From Paractinoplanes polyasparticus (GTDB lineage: Bacteria > Actinomycetota > Actinomycetes > Mycobacteriales > Micromonosporaceae): DNA of 64,000 bases. This document shows positions 32,756 through 53,400 of the stretch, piece after piece. The notes under the pieces were generated by a model. That model did no database searches and was not told the DNA's origin. It saw only the letters and a program-made list of their open reading frames with translations. The DNA is taken from NCBI RefSeq assembly GCF_019710575.1, contig NZ_JAHWFK010000005.1:62001-126000 (forward strand). Direction: 5' to 3'. Both the position numbers and the translations under genes were made by a program. Every line of letters starts with the position of its first letter. Within the stretch, counting starts at the first letter, position 1.

Positions 32756-35107
32756 CTACTCCTCCCAGACCTCGACGGTCTTGGGCTCGCTGCGGCGGCC
32801 GTCGCGGTAGACCGCCACGATGGAGACGGTGTGCTGCTGGGCCGGGTCGAGGCCCTCGATCGCTGCCGACAAGGCCCACCCGTCCTCGACCAGGACGGTT
32901 GCGCCGCCCGGCTGCGCCGTGAGCTCGTAGGCCTGGATCAGGTCGGGGTCGTCCGGCCACGACCAGTGGACCCACACCTCCGGGCCGGACCAGAAGGCGA
33001 CCATCCACAGAACCGGGGCCGGCGGCGGCGCCTCCGTGATCGTCCAGGTGAAGGTCACCGACGAGGTGGACCCGTCCCAGTCGGTCACCGTGGCGGTGAC
33101 CTCGAACGTGCCCTCCTTGGTGGGCGAGCCGCTGATGGTGCCGTACTCGTTGGCGTTCAGCCCGTCCGGCAATCCGGTGACCGACCACGTGAAGGGGCTG
33201 TCGGGGTCTTCGGCCCGCAGACGCAGCTCCACGCTGTCGGTGACCCGGTGCTGCTGCGGTCCGGGACTTTCGATGACCGGCGGGGCCACGATCGACCACA
33301 GGAAGGTGGTCTGGTCCGAGTATCCGCCCGGATCGGTCACCCGGATACTCGTGACCGTCCGCTTGTCCTCGACCGGCGTTCCGGTGATGAGGCCGTCGTC
33401 GCTCATGGTGAGGCCCGCGGGAAGGCCCTGGGCCGTGAAGAGCAACGGCTCCCCGGCCGGATCGCCGGCCTCGACCTGCAGGCGCAGGGCCTCCCCGACG
33501 GGGTCCTTCCGGTCCTCGATCTCCACGATGGTCGGGAAGGCCGGCGGCAGCGGCTCCAGCTCGACATGGACGGCGGTCCAGGCGGCGACAACAGCGGAAT
33601 ATTCGGCGCTGGTCTTCCCGTACAGCTCCTCGGCGGCCTTCTGGGTGGCACGGCGCGCGTCGGAGAACGACGTCGTGGAGACCATGTAGCGGGTGAGCGC
33701 GCGGTACCAGATCGCCCCGGCTTTGTCGCGGCCGATGCCGGTCACCGCAGCGGCGCCCTCGCACGGAACGGACTCACCCCAGGCGGACTTCGCACTGCCC
33801 TCGGCCAGCGTGTAGAAGAACTTGTTCGGTACGCCCGAGAGGTAGTGCACGTCGCGCACGTCGCCGTCCCAGCAGCCGACCGACTCCCCGTCGCGGGCCG
33901 GGTCGTCCATGTAGCGCAGCGGCAACCCCGGACCGCCGAAGTCGGTCAGTTCGCCGATCAGGTAGTCGGGCGGGTCGGCCGGGTTGGCCGCGGCGAACTC
34001 GACCAGGGTGCCGAAGATGTCGCTCGTCGACTCGTTGAGGGCGCCCGACTGCCCCCAGTACTCGAGGTCGGCGGTCGCGCCGGTGACCCCGTGCGCCCAC
34101 TCGTGGGCGACGATGTCCTGCGAAGTCAGCGCCTTGCTCCAGCTGTCGCCGGCGCCGAACCGCATGCAGAAGCACGCGTCGCTCCAGCTGGCGTTGCCGT
34201 CGGCGGAGCGGTCGTGGACGACGGCCAGTGCGCCCCGGCCGTCGTCGGCGATCCCGTTGCGGCCGAAGGTGCGCCGGAAGTAGTCCCAGGTCTGCTGGAC
34301 GCCGTGGTGGACATCGACCGCCAGGGTGGCCGGGTCGGCGATCGTGCCGTCGCCCCAGGCGTTGTCCGCGTCGACGAAGGGCGCCGTCTCCTCGCGCGAG
34401 GGACCGACTCGGTTCTGACCGTCGCGGGTCTCGGAGTTGCCCCGGCCGGGATCGACCAGCTCGTGGTTTCCGTCGTCGCGCCGGGTGGTGCTCAGCGGCA
34501 CCTGGCCCGCGAGCAGTCCGTGGCCGGTGCCGTCGGCCGTGTGGACGGTGCCGACCTTGCGCCGCAGGGCGCCGGTTGCCGCGTCCACGATGTATCTCTC
34601 GTCGCGGCCGCCGACCAGGATGCTCCAGGCCAGCGCCGGCCGGCCCGAGGTCGCGTCGACGACGAGAGCAGCGGTCCGTTTGCCGGCCGGGATCTTCGCG
34701 GTGGTGGCCGCCCTCTCTGCGGAGACGGCAGGCTTTGTCGGCACCTTGATGGCTTGTTTCTGGGCCACGGTGGCGCCGCGGAGACGGCCGTCGGCGTGGG
34801 AGTGCACGACGAAGTCGCCACCCAGCACGGGCAGCCCCCGGTAGGTGCGGTCGAGGCGCACATGTCGCGTGCCGTCGGCGTCCACCAGCACGCTGCGGGC
34901 CGTGTACTTCTCGTCCGGTCCGCCCCGCACCAGGGCCGGGTCGCGGTGGACCAGCGACTTGGCGTCGGTGGCGACCCGTTGCCGTGCCGGCGGCACCGTC
35001 GGCCCCGGAGCGGCCACGGCCGGTTGATTCGTTGTCACGACCGCGGCGCTCGCGGCGACCACCGCGATGATGCCGGCCACGCCGGTCAGAAGGCGTCGTC
35101 CCGCCAC
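32756..35107 (-). CDS. Secreted M4 metalloprotease with Ig-like C-terminal domains
   Basis: 783 residues, GTG start at 35,107. A signal peptide (about 1-33) is followed by an FTP propeptide (TYRGLPVLGGDFVVHSHADG) and an M4 catalytic domain with the zinc site HEWAH (near residue 337), the third ligand in GALNESTSDIFG, and the C-terminal M4 sequence IWYRALTRYM. After residue ~525 come two cadherin/He_PIG-like domains (each with GLPAGL or GLPDGL and GTISGSPT/GLITGTPV) and one fibronectin-III-like domain. The protein would be secreted as a zymogen and process itself. The C-terminal domains may bind substrate or cell wall. It is an intact relative of the decayed gene at 5,826-6,663. Confidence 0.92.
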   Translation of the reverse strand: MAGRRLLTGVAGIIAVVAASAAVVTTNQPAVAAPGPTVPPARQRVATDAKSLVHRDPALVRGGPDEKYTARSVLVDADGTRHVRLDRTYRGLPVLGGDFVVHSHADGRLRGATVAQKQAIKVPTKPAVSAERAATTAKIPAGKRTAALVVDATSGRPALAWSILVGGRDERYIVDAATGALRRKVGTVHTADGTGHGLLAGQVPLSTTRRDDGNHELVDPGRGNSETRDGQNRVGPSREETAPFVDADNAWGDGTIADPATLAVDVHHGVQQTWDYFRRTFGRNGIADDGRGALAVVHDRSADGNASWSDACFCMRFGAGDSWSKALTSQDIVAHEWAHGVTGATADLEYWGQSGALNESTSDIFGTLVEFAAANPADPPDYLIGELTDFGGPGLPLRYMDDPARDGESVGCWDGDVRDVHYLSGVPNKFFYTLAEGSAKSAWGESVPCEGAAAVTGIGRDKAGAIWYRALTRYMVSTTSFSDARRATQKAAEELYGKTSAEYSAVVAAWTAVHVELEPLPPAFPTIVEIEDRKDPVGEALRLQVEAGDPAGEPLLFTAQGLPAGLTMSDDGLITGTPVEDKRTVTSIRVTDPGGYSDQTTFLWSIVAPPVIESPGPQQHRVTDSVELRLRAEDPDSPFTWSVTGLPDGLNANEYGTISGSPTKEGTFEVTATVTDWDGSTSSVTFTWTITEAPPPAPVLWMVAFWSGPEVWVHWSWPDDPDLIQAYELTAQPGGATVLVEDGWALSAAIEGLDPAQQHTVSIVAVYRDGRRSEPKTVEVWEE

Positions 35108-35188
35108 TGATTCCCCGTTCCCCCGTTGTCAGTCGAGGCAACATAGCGGACTTCTTCGATGTTTATCGTCCCGGTGCGCGGGCCCGGG

Positions 35189-36133
35189 TCAGCGGTGGGT
35201 GGGGTGTTCGTGGTCGGCGTGACCGGCCGGTTCGAGCTGGAACGTGGAGTGCTCGACGTCGAAGTGGCCGGTCAGGCAGGTCTGCATGGCGTCGAGCAAC
35301 TGCGGGGCGTGGCCGTCGTGGAAGCAGGAGTCGTCGACGACCACGTGCGCGCTGAGCACCGGCAGGCCCGAGGTGACGGTGAGCACATGCAGGTCGTGCA
35401 CGTCGAGCACGTGGTCGAGCCCGGTGAGGTGATCGCGGATCCGGTCGAGGTCGACGTGGGCCGGCGCTGTCTCGAGCAGGATGCTGAGCGACTCGCGCAG
35501 CAGTTTCCCGGCCCGCGGCACGATGACGATCCCGATCAGCACCGAGACGATCGGATCGGCGCGGGTGAACCCGGTCAGGGCGATCACGCCGGCCGCGAGG
35601 AGCACGCCGACCGAGGTCGCGGTGTCGGTGGCGACCTCGAGGAAGGCGCCCCTCATGTTCAGGCTCGCCGCGCGGGCCCGGTAGAGCAGCGCCACCCCGA
35701 TCAGGTTGCCGACCAGGCCGATCACGCCGAACAGGGCCATGCCGCCCGGCTCGACGTCGGCCGGGTCGATCAGCCGGCGGACGCCCTCGATGAACACGTA
35801 GACGCCGATGCCGCTCAGGATCAGGCCGTTGAGCGCGGCGGCCAGGATCTCGGCCCGCGCCCAGCCGAAGGTGCGCCGGCCCGAGGCGGGCCGGGCGGCA
35901 AGCAGGGTGGCGCCCAGCGCCAGCGCGACCCCGCCCGCGTCGGCCAGCACGTGCCCGGCGTCGGCCAGCAGCGCGAGGCTGCCGGTGCGGATCGCGCCGA
36001 CGACCTCGACGGCGAAGATGACCACCGAGATGCCGAGAACGGCCGCGAGGATCCCCCGGTGCCGGCCGGTTGCTGTCACACCGTGGTCGTGCACACCGTG
36101 GTCGTGCCCCATCCGAACCGCCGTCCAACCCAT
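35189..36133 (-). CDS. Cation diffusion facilitator (zinc/cobalt-type efflux transporter)
   Basis: 314 residues; six membrane helices between about 28 and 220 and a cytoplasmic C-terminal domain (about 220-300) with metal-binding His residues. The first metal-site motif is LLADAGHVLADAGG (HxxxD). The second, usually HxxxD in helix 5, reads LEVATD here (Glu for His). The N-terminus is His-rich (MGHDHGVHDHG) and the C-terminus ends GHADHEHPTHR. Start at 36,133 is just 18 nt from a TATAAT-like box; the ATG at 36,112 is an alternative. It would export divalent metal in exchange for protons. Confidence 0.9.
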   Translation of the reverse strand: MGWTAVRMGHDHGVHDHGVTATGRHRGILAAVLGISVVIFAVEVVGAIRTGSLALLADAGHVLADAGGVALALGATLLAARPASGRRTFGWARAEILAAALNGLILSGIGVYVFIEGVRRLIDPADVEPGGMALFGVIGLVGNLIGVALLYRARAASLNMRGAFLEVATDTATSVGVLLAAGVIALTGFTRADPIVSVLIGIVIVPRAGKLLRESLSILLETAPAHVDLDRIRDHLTGLDHVLDVHDLHVLTVTSGLPVLSAHVVVDDSCFHDGHAPQLLDAMQTCLTGHFDVEHSTFQLEPAGHADHEHPTHR

Positions 36134-36150
36134 GTTTATATGCGTACTCT

Positions 36151-36156
36151 ATTATA
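36151..36156 (-). promoter_or_regulatory. -10-like TATAAT box for the CDF gene
   Basis: The minus strand reads TATAAT inside an AT-rich stretch (about 36,133-36,158) unusual for this genome. The distance to the ATG implies a very short leader. Only 49 bp separate the two divergent start codons. Confidence 0.5.
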
Positions 36157-36182
36157 CGTCTTCCGCGGTCTAGGCTTCCCGG

Positions 36183-36650
36183 GTGAGAGTTCCGCGCGTG
36201 CGCACCGAGACCGGCCAGCTCGTGATTCTGCGCTTCACCCCGGACGAGGTCGAGGTGCACGAGGTGCGGCCGGCCCGCCAGCAGGCCGCGAAGGCGAGCG
36301 CCGGCGGGCTGCTGCTGGCGGTCGGCCTGGCTCTGGTCGCCACCACGGCGGCCGACCGCGGCCCCTCCTGGCTCGACGTCGCGCTCTGGGTCGTGTGCGG
36401 CGCGGTCTTCGCGGTGGGCGTGGTCGGCGGCCTGGCCTGGTGGCTGGTCACGATCGCCAGCGACCGCGGCCGGGGCCCGGTGCGGACGATCGCGGCGGCC
36501 TCCGTGCTGAACGCCGCCAGCCGGGCCGACAACGGCGAGGTGACCGTCACCCTGCATCAGGCGGACGGTCACGACCGCACGTTCTCGGCCGTCGGCCACA
36601 GCGGCGCCCTGCTGGCGAATCAGTTCGCCCGCCTGCTGACCCCGGCCTGA
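36183..36650 (+). CDS. Small membrane protein of unknown function
   Basis: 155 residues from GTG at 36,183. Two hydrophobic helices (about 40-57 and 67-90) are flanked by a short N-terminal cytoplasmic segment (LVILRFTPDEVEVHEVRP) and a C-terminal soluble domain of ~55 residues. I do not recognise a family. It is divergent from the CDF transporter and shares its short promoter region, but no functional link is evident. Confidence 0.7.
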   Translation: MRVPRVRTETGQLVILRFTPDEVEVHEVRPARQQAAKASAGGLLLAVGLALVATTAADRGPSWLDVALWVVCGAVFAVGVVGGLAWWLVTIASDRGRGPVRTIAAASVLNAASRADNGEVTVTLHQADGHDRTFSAVGHSGALLANQFARLLTPA

Positions 36651-36660
36651 CGGACCGCCG

Positions 36661-36866
36661 TCAGCGGTCGGCGTCGATCAGGCTCTGCGGGCGCATGTCG
36701 ATCCAGTGGGTGTTGACGTAGTCGACGCACTCCGGCCGCGGGGCCGGGCCGTGCGCAGTGCGCCAGCCGGCCGGGACCTCGGCGAAGGCCGGCCACAGGC
36801 TGTGCTGGTTCTCGTCGTTGACCAGCACGAGGAACGTGCCCTCGGCGTTGTCGAACGGGTTGGTGC

Positions 36867-36870
<4 letters not shown>
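36661..36870 (-). CDS. MbtH-like protein
   Basis: 69 residues with the family signature: [24 protein letters not shown], then P.GW...HG and C.DYV...W.DMRP. MbtH-like proteins bind NRPS adenylation domains and are needed for their folding or activity. The ATG overlaps the stop of the upstream NRPS (ATGA), so it is the last gene of the siderophore operon seen here. Confidence 0.97.
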
Positions 36871-47464
<10,594 letters not shown>

Positions 47465-47468
<4 letters not shown>

Positions 47469-50400
47469 TGCGTCTCCCACTCGGCGTCGAGGTCGGCGAA
47501 CTCGGCCTCGAAACTGTCGATGTCGTCCTGGCTGAGCGAGACCAGCTCGAGGTCGGACGGGGTGTGCCCGCCCGCGTCCCGGTCGGCCGCGAGCAATCGC
47601 AGCGCGGCCCGCCAGCGATCGGCCAGCTCGTGCACCCGCTCGCCGCCGAGCAGGCCGCGCGGCCAGGTGAAGGTCGCGCTGAGCCGGGGACCGTCGGGGT
47701 GGTCCTCGGCGGTGGCGTTGATCTCGAGCGGGTGGTCGGCGGGCATCGCGTCGTCGGCCCCGCCGCCCCAGCCCTCGCCGGCCGGCTGCCACGGCGCGTC
47801 CCCGGCGTCGCCGGCGGCGAACCGGCCGAGGTAGTTGAAGCCGATCAACTGCTTGTCCCGTACGCCGTCCGGCCGCAGCAGCCCGAAGCCGATCCCGTTG
47901 TCCGGAACGGCCCGGAGCCGCTCCTTCACGGTCTTCAGAGCGTCGCCCGCGTTCTCGTCGCCGAGGTCGAGCCGCACCGGGTACTCGGTGGTGAACCAGC
48001 CGACCGTGCGGGAGAGGTCGGCCTCCGCGACGAGGTGCTCCTCGCGGCCGTGGCCCTCCAGCATGATGAGCCCGCCGCCGTTCCAGTCGCGCAGAGCGAG
48101 GGCGAGGCCGGTCAGCAGCACGTCGTTGACGGTGGCGTGGAACGCGACGGGCACGCTGGTGAGCAGCGGCGCGGTCTCCTCGGGCGGCAGCTCCAGCGTG
48201 AACTCCTCGCTGGTGCCGACGGTATCGCGGGCCGGGTCCAGCGGCCGCTCGGTGAAGGCCTTCGCGGGCCCGCCGAGCACCTCGGCCCAGTACGGGGCCT
48301 GCGCGGTGGTCCGCGGATCGCCGGCCAGCCGGTTGAGCTCGCGGGCCCAGCGCCGGAACGACGTGCCGCCACGTTCGAGCGGCTTTCCGGCCCAGGCTGT
48401 CTCGAGGTCGGGCAGCAGGATGCGCCACGAGACGCCGTCGACCGCGAGGTGGTGCACGACGAGCAGCACCTTCCCCGGGTGCAGCAGCACCGCCTGAAGC
48501 AGCACGCCGGCGGCCGGATCGAGCCGGTCACGGGCGGCCGCGGCGATCGCGGGCAGGGCCTTCTCGTCGTACGGCTGCTCGGTGACCACATCGATCGGGG
48601 CACCCGGCTCGGGGATGTCGAGGCCGTCGGCGGTGATGCGGGCGCGCAGCACATCGTGGCGGTCGACGACGGCCTGGAGCACCTCGGTGAGCCGCGCGGC
48701 GGTGAGGCCGTCGGGGGCGCGCAGCAGCATCGACTGGCTGTAGCCGCGGATCGGTCCGTCCACTTCGAACAGCCGGCGCATGACCGGGGTGAGCGGCGCG
48801 CTCCCCCAGGCCTCCCGCGGGTCCTCGGCGACGACCGGCTCGTCGGCGACCTCGCGGGCCAGCGCCTCCGGGGTCTTGTGCCGGAACACGTCCCGGGGCC
48901 TGATCGCGAGACCGGCCGCGCGGGCCCGGCTGACGAGCTGGATGGAGACGATGCTGTCGCCGCCCAGCGCGAAGAAGTCGTCGTCGGCGCCGACCCGGGG
49001 CAGGCCGAGCACCTCGGCGAAGAGGTCGCACAGCCGCTGCTCCCGGTCGTCACGGGCCTCGCGGCCGGTGCTCAGCGCCGAGAAGTCCGGGTCGGGGAGC
49101 GCGGCCACGTCGAGCTTGCCCGCCACCGTCCGCGGCAACGAGTCGAGCCGAACGAACGCCGCGGGCACCATGTAGTCCGGGAGAACACCCCGCACGTCCC
49201 GCGGTTCCCCCACGGTGTAGGCCACCAGCCGGCCGTCGCGCACGATCACCGCGGACTGCCCACCCAGCGCGGCCTCGATCTCGCCGAGCTCGATGCGGAA
49301 GCCGCGCACCTTGACCTGGCCGTCGGCGCGGCCGGCGAACTCCAGCACGTGGTTCCGGTTCCACCGGGCCAGGTCGCCCGTCCGGTACATGCGGCTGCCG
49401 GCCGGACCGTAGGGGTCGGCGACGAACCGCTCCGCGCTCAGCGCAGCCCGGTTGAGGTAGCCGTGCGCGAGCCCTTCCCCGGCCACGTAGAGCTCGCCGA
49501 CAACACCGGGCGGCACCGGCTGGAGCATGGCATCGAGCAGGTAGGTCCGGACGTTGGTCAGCTGATACGGCGAACGGGAAGGGCCGTGCCAGCCGTAGGC
49601 GTCGACCGAGGCCTCGGTCGGGCCGTACAGGTCGTAGCAGTCCAGGCCGGGCACGGCGCAGATCTGGGACCACAACTGCGGATCGATGGCCTCGCCGCCG
49701 ACCAGCAGGGTGCTCAAACCGGCGTCGAGCACCCCGGCCGGGACGAGCTGGCGCAGATAGGTCGGCGTCACGTCGAGGACGTCCACGCCGTGCCGCCGGA
49801 CGTAGCCGACGAGGGCGGCGTCGTCGCGGTACTCGTCGTCGTCCAGCACGTGCAGCGTGTGCCCGGCCAGCATCCAGAGCAGCGGCTCCCACGAGCCGTC
49901 GAAGGTGAACGACGCGACGTGGGCGACGTTGCGGTTGCTGCCCTTCAGGAACCGCTGGCGGTGGGTGGCGAGCAGGTTGACGAGGCCGCGGTGGGGCACC
50001 ACCACGCCCTTGGGGCGGCCGGTCGAGCCGGAGGTGTAGATGACGTACGCCGGATCGTCCGGCCGCGGCCCGGCGGGGTCGGCGACCGGAGCGTCGAACA
50101 GCGTCGGAGCGTCCAGCAACAACCGGCCGGGGCCGTCCGGCGCCACGCGGTCGCTCGTGGTCAGCACGAGCGCGGGCCGGGCGTCGTCGAACATCGTGGC
50201 GATGCGCTCGGGTGGCTGGTGGGCGTCGTCCACGGGCAGGTAGGCCGCGCCGGTCTTCAGCACGGCCAGAAGGGAAGGCACCGTGAGCGGACGTGGCGTG
50301 GCCAGCGCGACCAGGTCACCCCGGCCGATGCCGCGCCCGGCCAGGACGGCGGCGAGCCGGTCGGACCAGTCGTCCAGCTCCGCGAACGTCCACTCCCGGG

Positions 50401-53400
50401 CGCCGGACACCAGAGCGCGTCCGTCCCGGTTCGCCTGCTCACGCCAGACGTCCACGATCGTCGCGGGCGACGCGCCCGCCGTCGGGGCGGCGAGCAGCCG
50501 GGCCCGCTCGTCCGGAGCGAGCACGTCGATGCGACTGAGTGGAAGCGCCGGATCGGCCGCCAGCACACGTTGGAGGCGCTCCACGAGGATGCGGGCCGTG
50601 TCGGCGTCGAACAGGTCGGTGGCGAACTCGAGGGTGCCGTCGATACCGCCGCCGGGCCCGTCGGTGAAGTCGAAGGACAGGTCGAACATGGCCGCCCGGT
50701 GCCCGACCGGCTCCGGCCGCCCGTCCAGATCGCCCAGCCGCCACGTGTCACCACCGCCGGGCAGGTAGGACACCATGGTCTGGAACAGCGGGTGCCGGCC
50801 CAGCGACCGCTGCGGGTTGATCGCCTCGACCAGGTGCTCGAACGGCACGTCCTGCCGGTCGAACGCGGCCAGATCGGTCTCCCGCACCCGGCCCAGCAGC
50901 TCCCGGAACGACGGGTCGCCCGACGTGTCGGTACGCAGCACGAGCGTGTTGACGAAGAACCCGACCAACTCGTCGACAGCCGTATCGGGACGGCCCGCGA
51001 CCGGCGAGCCGAGCGGGATGTCGGTGCCCGCGCCGAGTTTGGTCAGCAGCACTGCCACCGCGGCCTGCACGACCATGAACAGGCTCGTTCCGGTGCTCCG
51101 CGACAGATCGCGCAGCCGCTCGGAAACCGCGGCGGGCACGGCGAATGCGACGACCTCGCCCCGGTGACTGGCCTCGGCCGGGCGCGGCCGGTGGAACGGC
51201 AGCTCCAGCTCCTCGGGCAGTCCGGCCAGGGCCGTGCGCCAGCCCTCGACCTGGTCGTCCAGCTCGAGATCCCGTTGCCACAGCGCGAAGTCGGCGTACT
51301 GCACGGGCAGCGGCGGGAACTGGGGCGCGCGGCCGGCCCGGCGGGACTCGTAGGCCTGGCCCAGCTCGGCCCGCAGCGGCTCCTCCGACCACTCGTCGCC
51401 CGCGACGTGGTGCAGCAGCAGGAGCAGGACGTGCTCGCCGGGCGCGACGGCGTACACGTCGACCCGCAACGGCGCCTCCCGGTCGAGCTCGAAGGCGTGC
51501 TCGGCCGCGGTGTCGTCGAACGGTTCGTCGTGGAAGGCGACCGGCACTGCCGACGGCTCGAGCAGATGCTGGTACGGCGTGCCGTCCACCTCGGGGAAGA
51601 CGGTCCGTAGCGTCTCGTGCCGGGTGGCCACGTCGCGGACGGCCGCGACCAGGGCGTCCCGATCGAGGGCGCCGCGCAGCCGCCACGCGATCGGGATGTT
51701 GTAGGTCGGGTTCGGCCCCTCGAGCTTGTAGAGGAACCAGAGCCGCTGCTGGGCAAAGGAAAGCGGCACCCGGGCCGGTCGTTCCTGCCGCACCAGCGGC
51801 GCCCGGGTCGACTCGGTCAGCTTGGGCAGCAGCGTCGCCACGGTGGGGGTGTCGAACACCGCCCGCACCGGCAGGTCGACACCGAGCACCGCGCGGACGC
51901 GACCCGCCAGCCGCATGACGAGCAGCGAGTGACCGCCGAGGGCGAAGAAGTCGTCGTCGATGCTGACCGCCGGCAACCCGAGCACCTCGGCGAACAGGTC
52001 GCACAGCTGCTGTTCGCGGGTGTTCCGCGCCGCGCGCCCGCTCGACAGCCCGGAGAAGTCGGGATCGGGCAGGGCGGCGACATCGAGCTTGCCCGCCACC
52101 GTCCTCGGAAGCGACTCCACGCGGACGAAGGCCGCCGGAACCATGTAGTCGGGCAGCGCGCCCCGCACATCCTTCGGCGCGCCCACCGTGTAGGCCACGA
52201 GACGGCCATCGCGCACGACCACGGCCGCCTGCCCGCCCAGGGCGGCCTCGATCTCGCCCAGCTCGACCCGGAACCCGCGCACCTTGACCTGACCGTCCGC
52301 GCGGCCCGCGAACTCCAGGGCGCCATCACGGTTCCGCCGAGCGAGGTCGCCGGTGCGGTACATGCGGCTGCCCGCCGGGCCGTGAGGGTCGGCCACGAAG
52401 CGTTCTGCCGTCAGCGCGGCCCGGTTCAGATAGCCCTGGGCCAGCCCGTCCCCGGCCACGTACAGCTCGCCGAGCACCCCCGGCGGCACCGGCTGCAGCG
52501 CGTCGTCCAGCAGGTAGGTCCGGACGTTGGTCAGCCGATACGGCGTACGGGACGGCCCGTGCCAGCCGTAGGCGTCCACCGAGGCCTCGGTCGGCCCGTA
52601 CAGGTCGTGACAGGTCAGCCCGGGCACGGCACAGACCTGCGCCCACAACTGCGGATCGATCGCCTCGCCGCCGACCAGCAGCACGGCCAGGCCCACGTCG
52701 AGCACGCCGGCCGGGATCAGCTCCCGCAGATAGGTCGGCGTCACGTCGAGCACGTCGACTCGCTGCGCGCGCAGCCGCGGCACGAGCACACCCGCGTCGC
52801 GGTACTCGTCGTCGTCCAGCACGTGCAGCGCATGCCCGTCGAGCAGCCAGATCAGCGGCTCCCAGGACCCGTCGAAGGTGAACGACGCCACGTGCGCGAC
52901 CCGCCGCTTCGGCCCCGGCATGAGCGTGCGCCGGTGACTGGCGAACAGGTTGGCGATGCCCTGATGCGGCACCACCACACCCTTGGGCCGGCCGGTCGAG
53001 CCGGAGGTGTAGATGACGTACGACGCGTCGAGCGGGTCGATCGTGCGGGGCGGCAACGGTTCGGCGGCCGGAGCGCTCGCGCCGACCACCACCCGCGGCC
53101 CGCTCCACGACAGGTCGGAGCCAGCCGTCGTCACGAGCATCGCGGGCCGGGCGTCGTCGAGCATCGCCGCGATCCGGGCCGGCGGCTGGTACGAGTCGAG
53201 CGGCAGGTAGGCGGCGCCGGCCTTGAGCACGCCGAGCAGCGCCGGCACGGTGAACGGCCGCGCGGTGGCCAGCGCGACCAGGTGCCCCGCGCCCACACCG
53301 TGGGCGGCGAGCGCGCCGGCCAGCCGTGACGTCCAGTCGTCGAGCTCGGCGAAGGTCCACGAGCGGCCGCCCGACACGAGGGCGGTGGCCTGCGGTGTCG

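Noticed and set aside
47469..48428. Extension of the last NRPS upstream to 48,428
   Set aside because: The added ~320 residues have no domain content and overlap the E domain of the previous NRPS in another frame. The GTG at 47,468 gives a GTGA overlap and a proper C-domain start.
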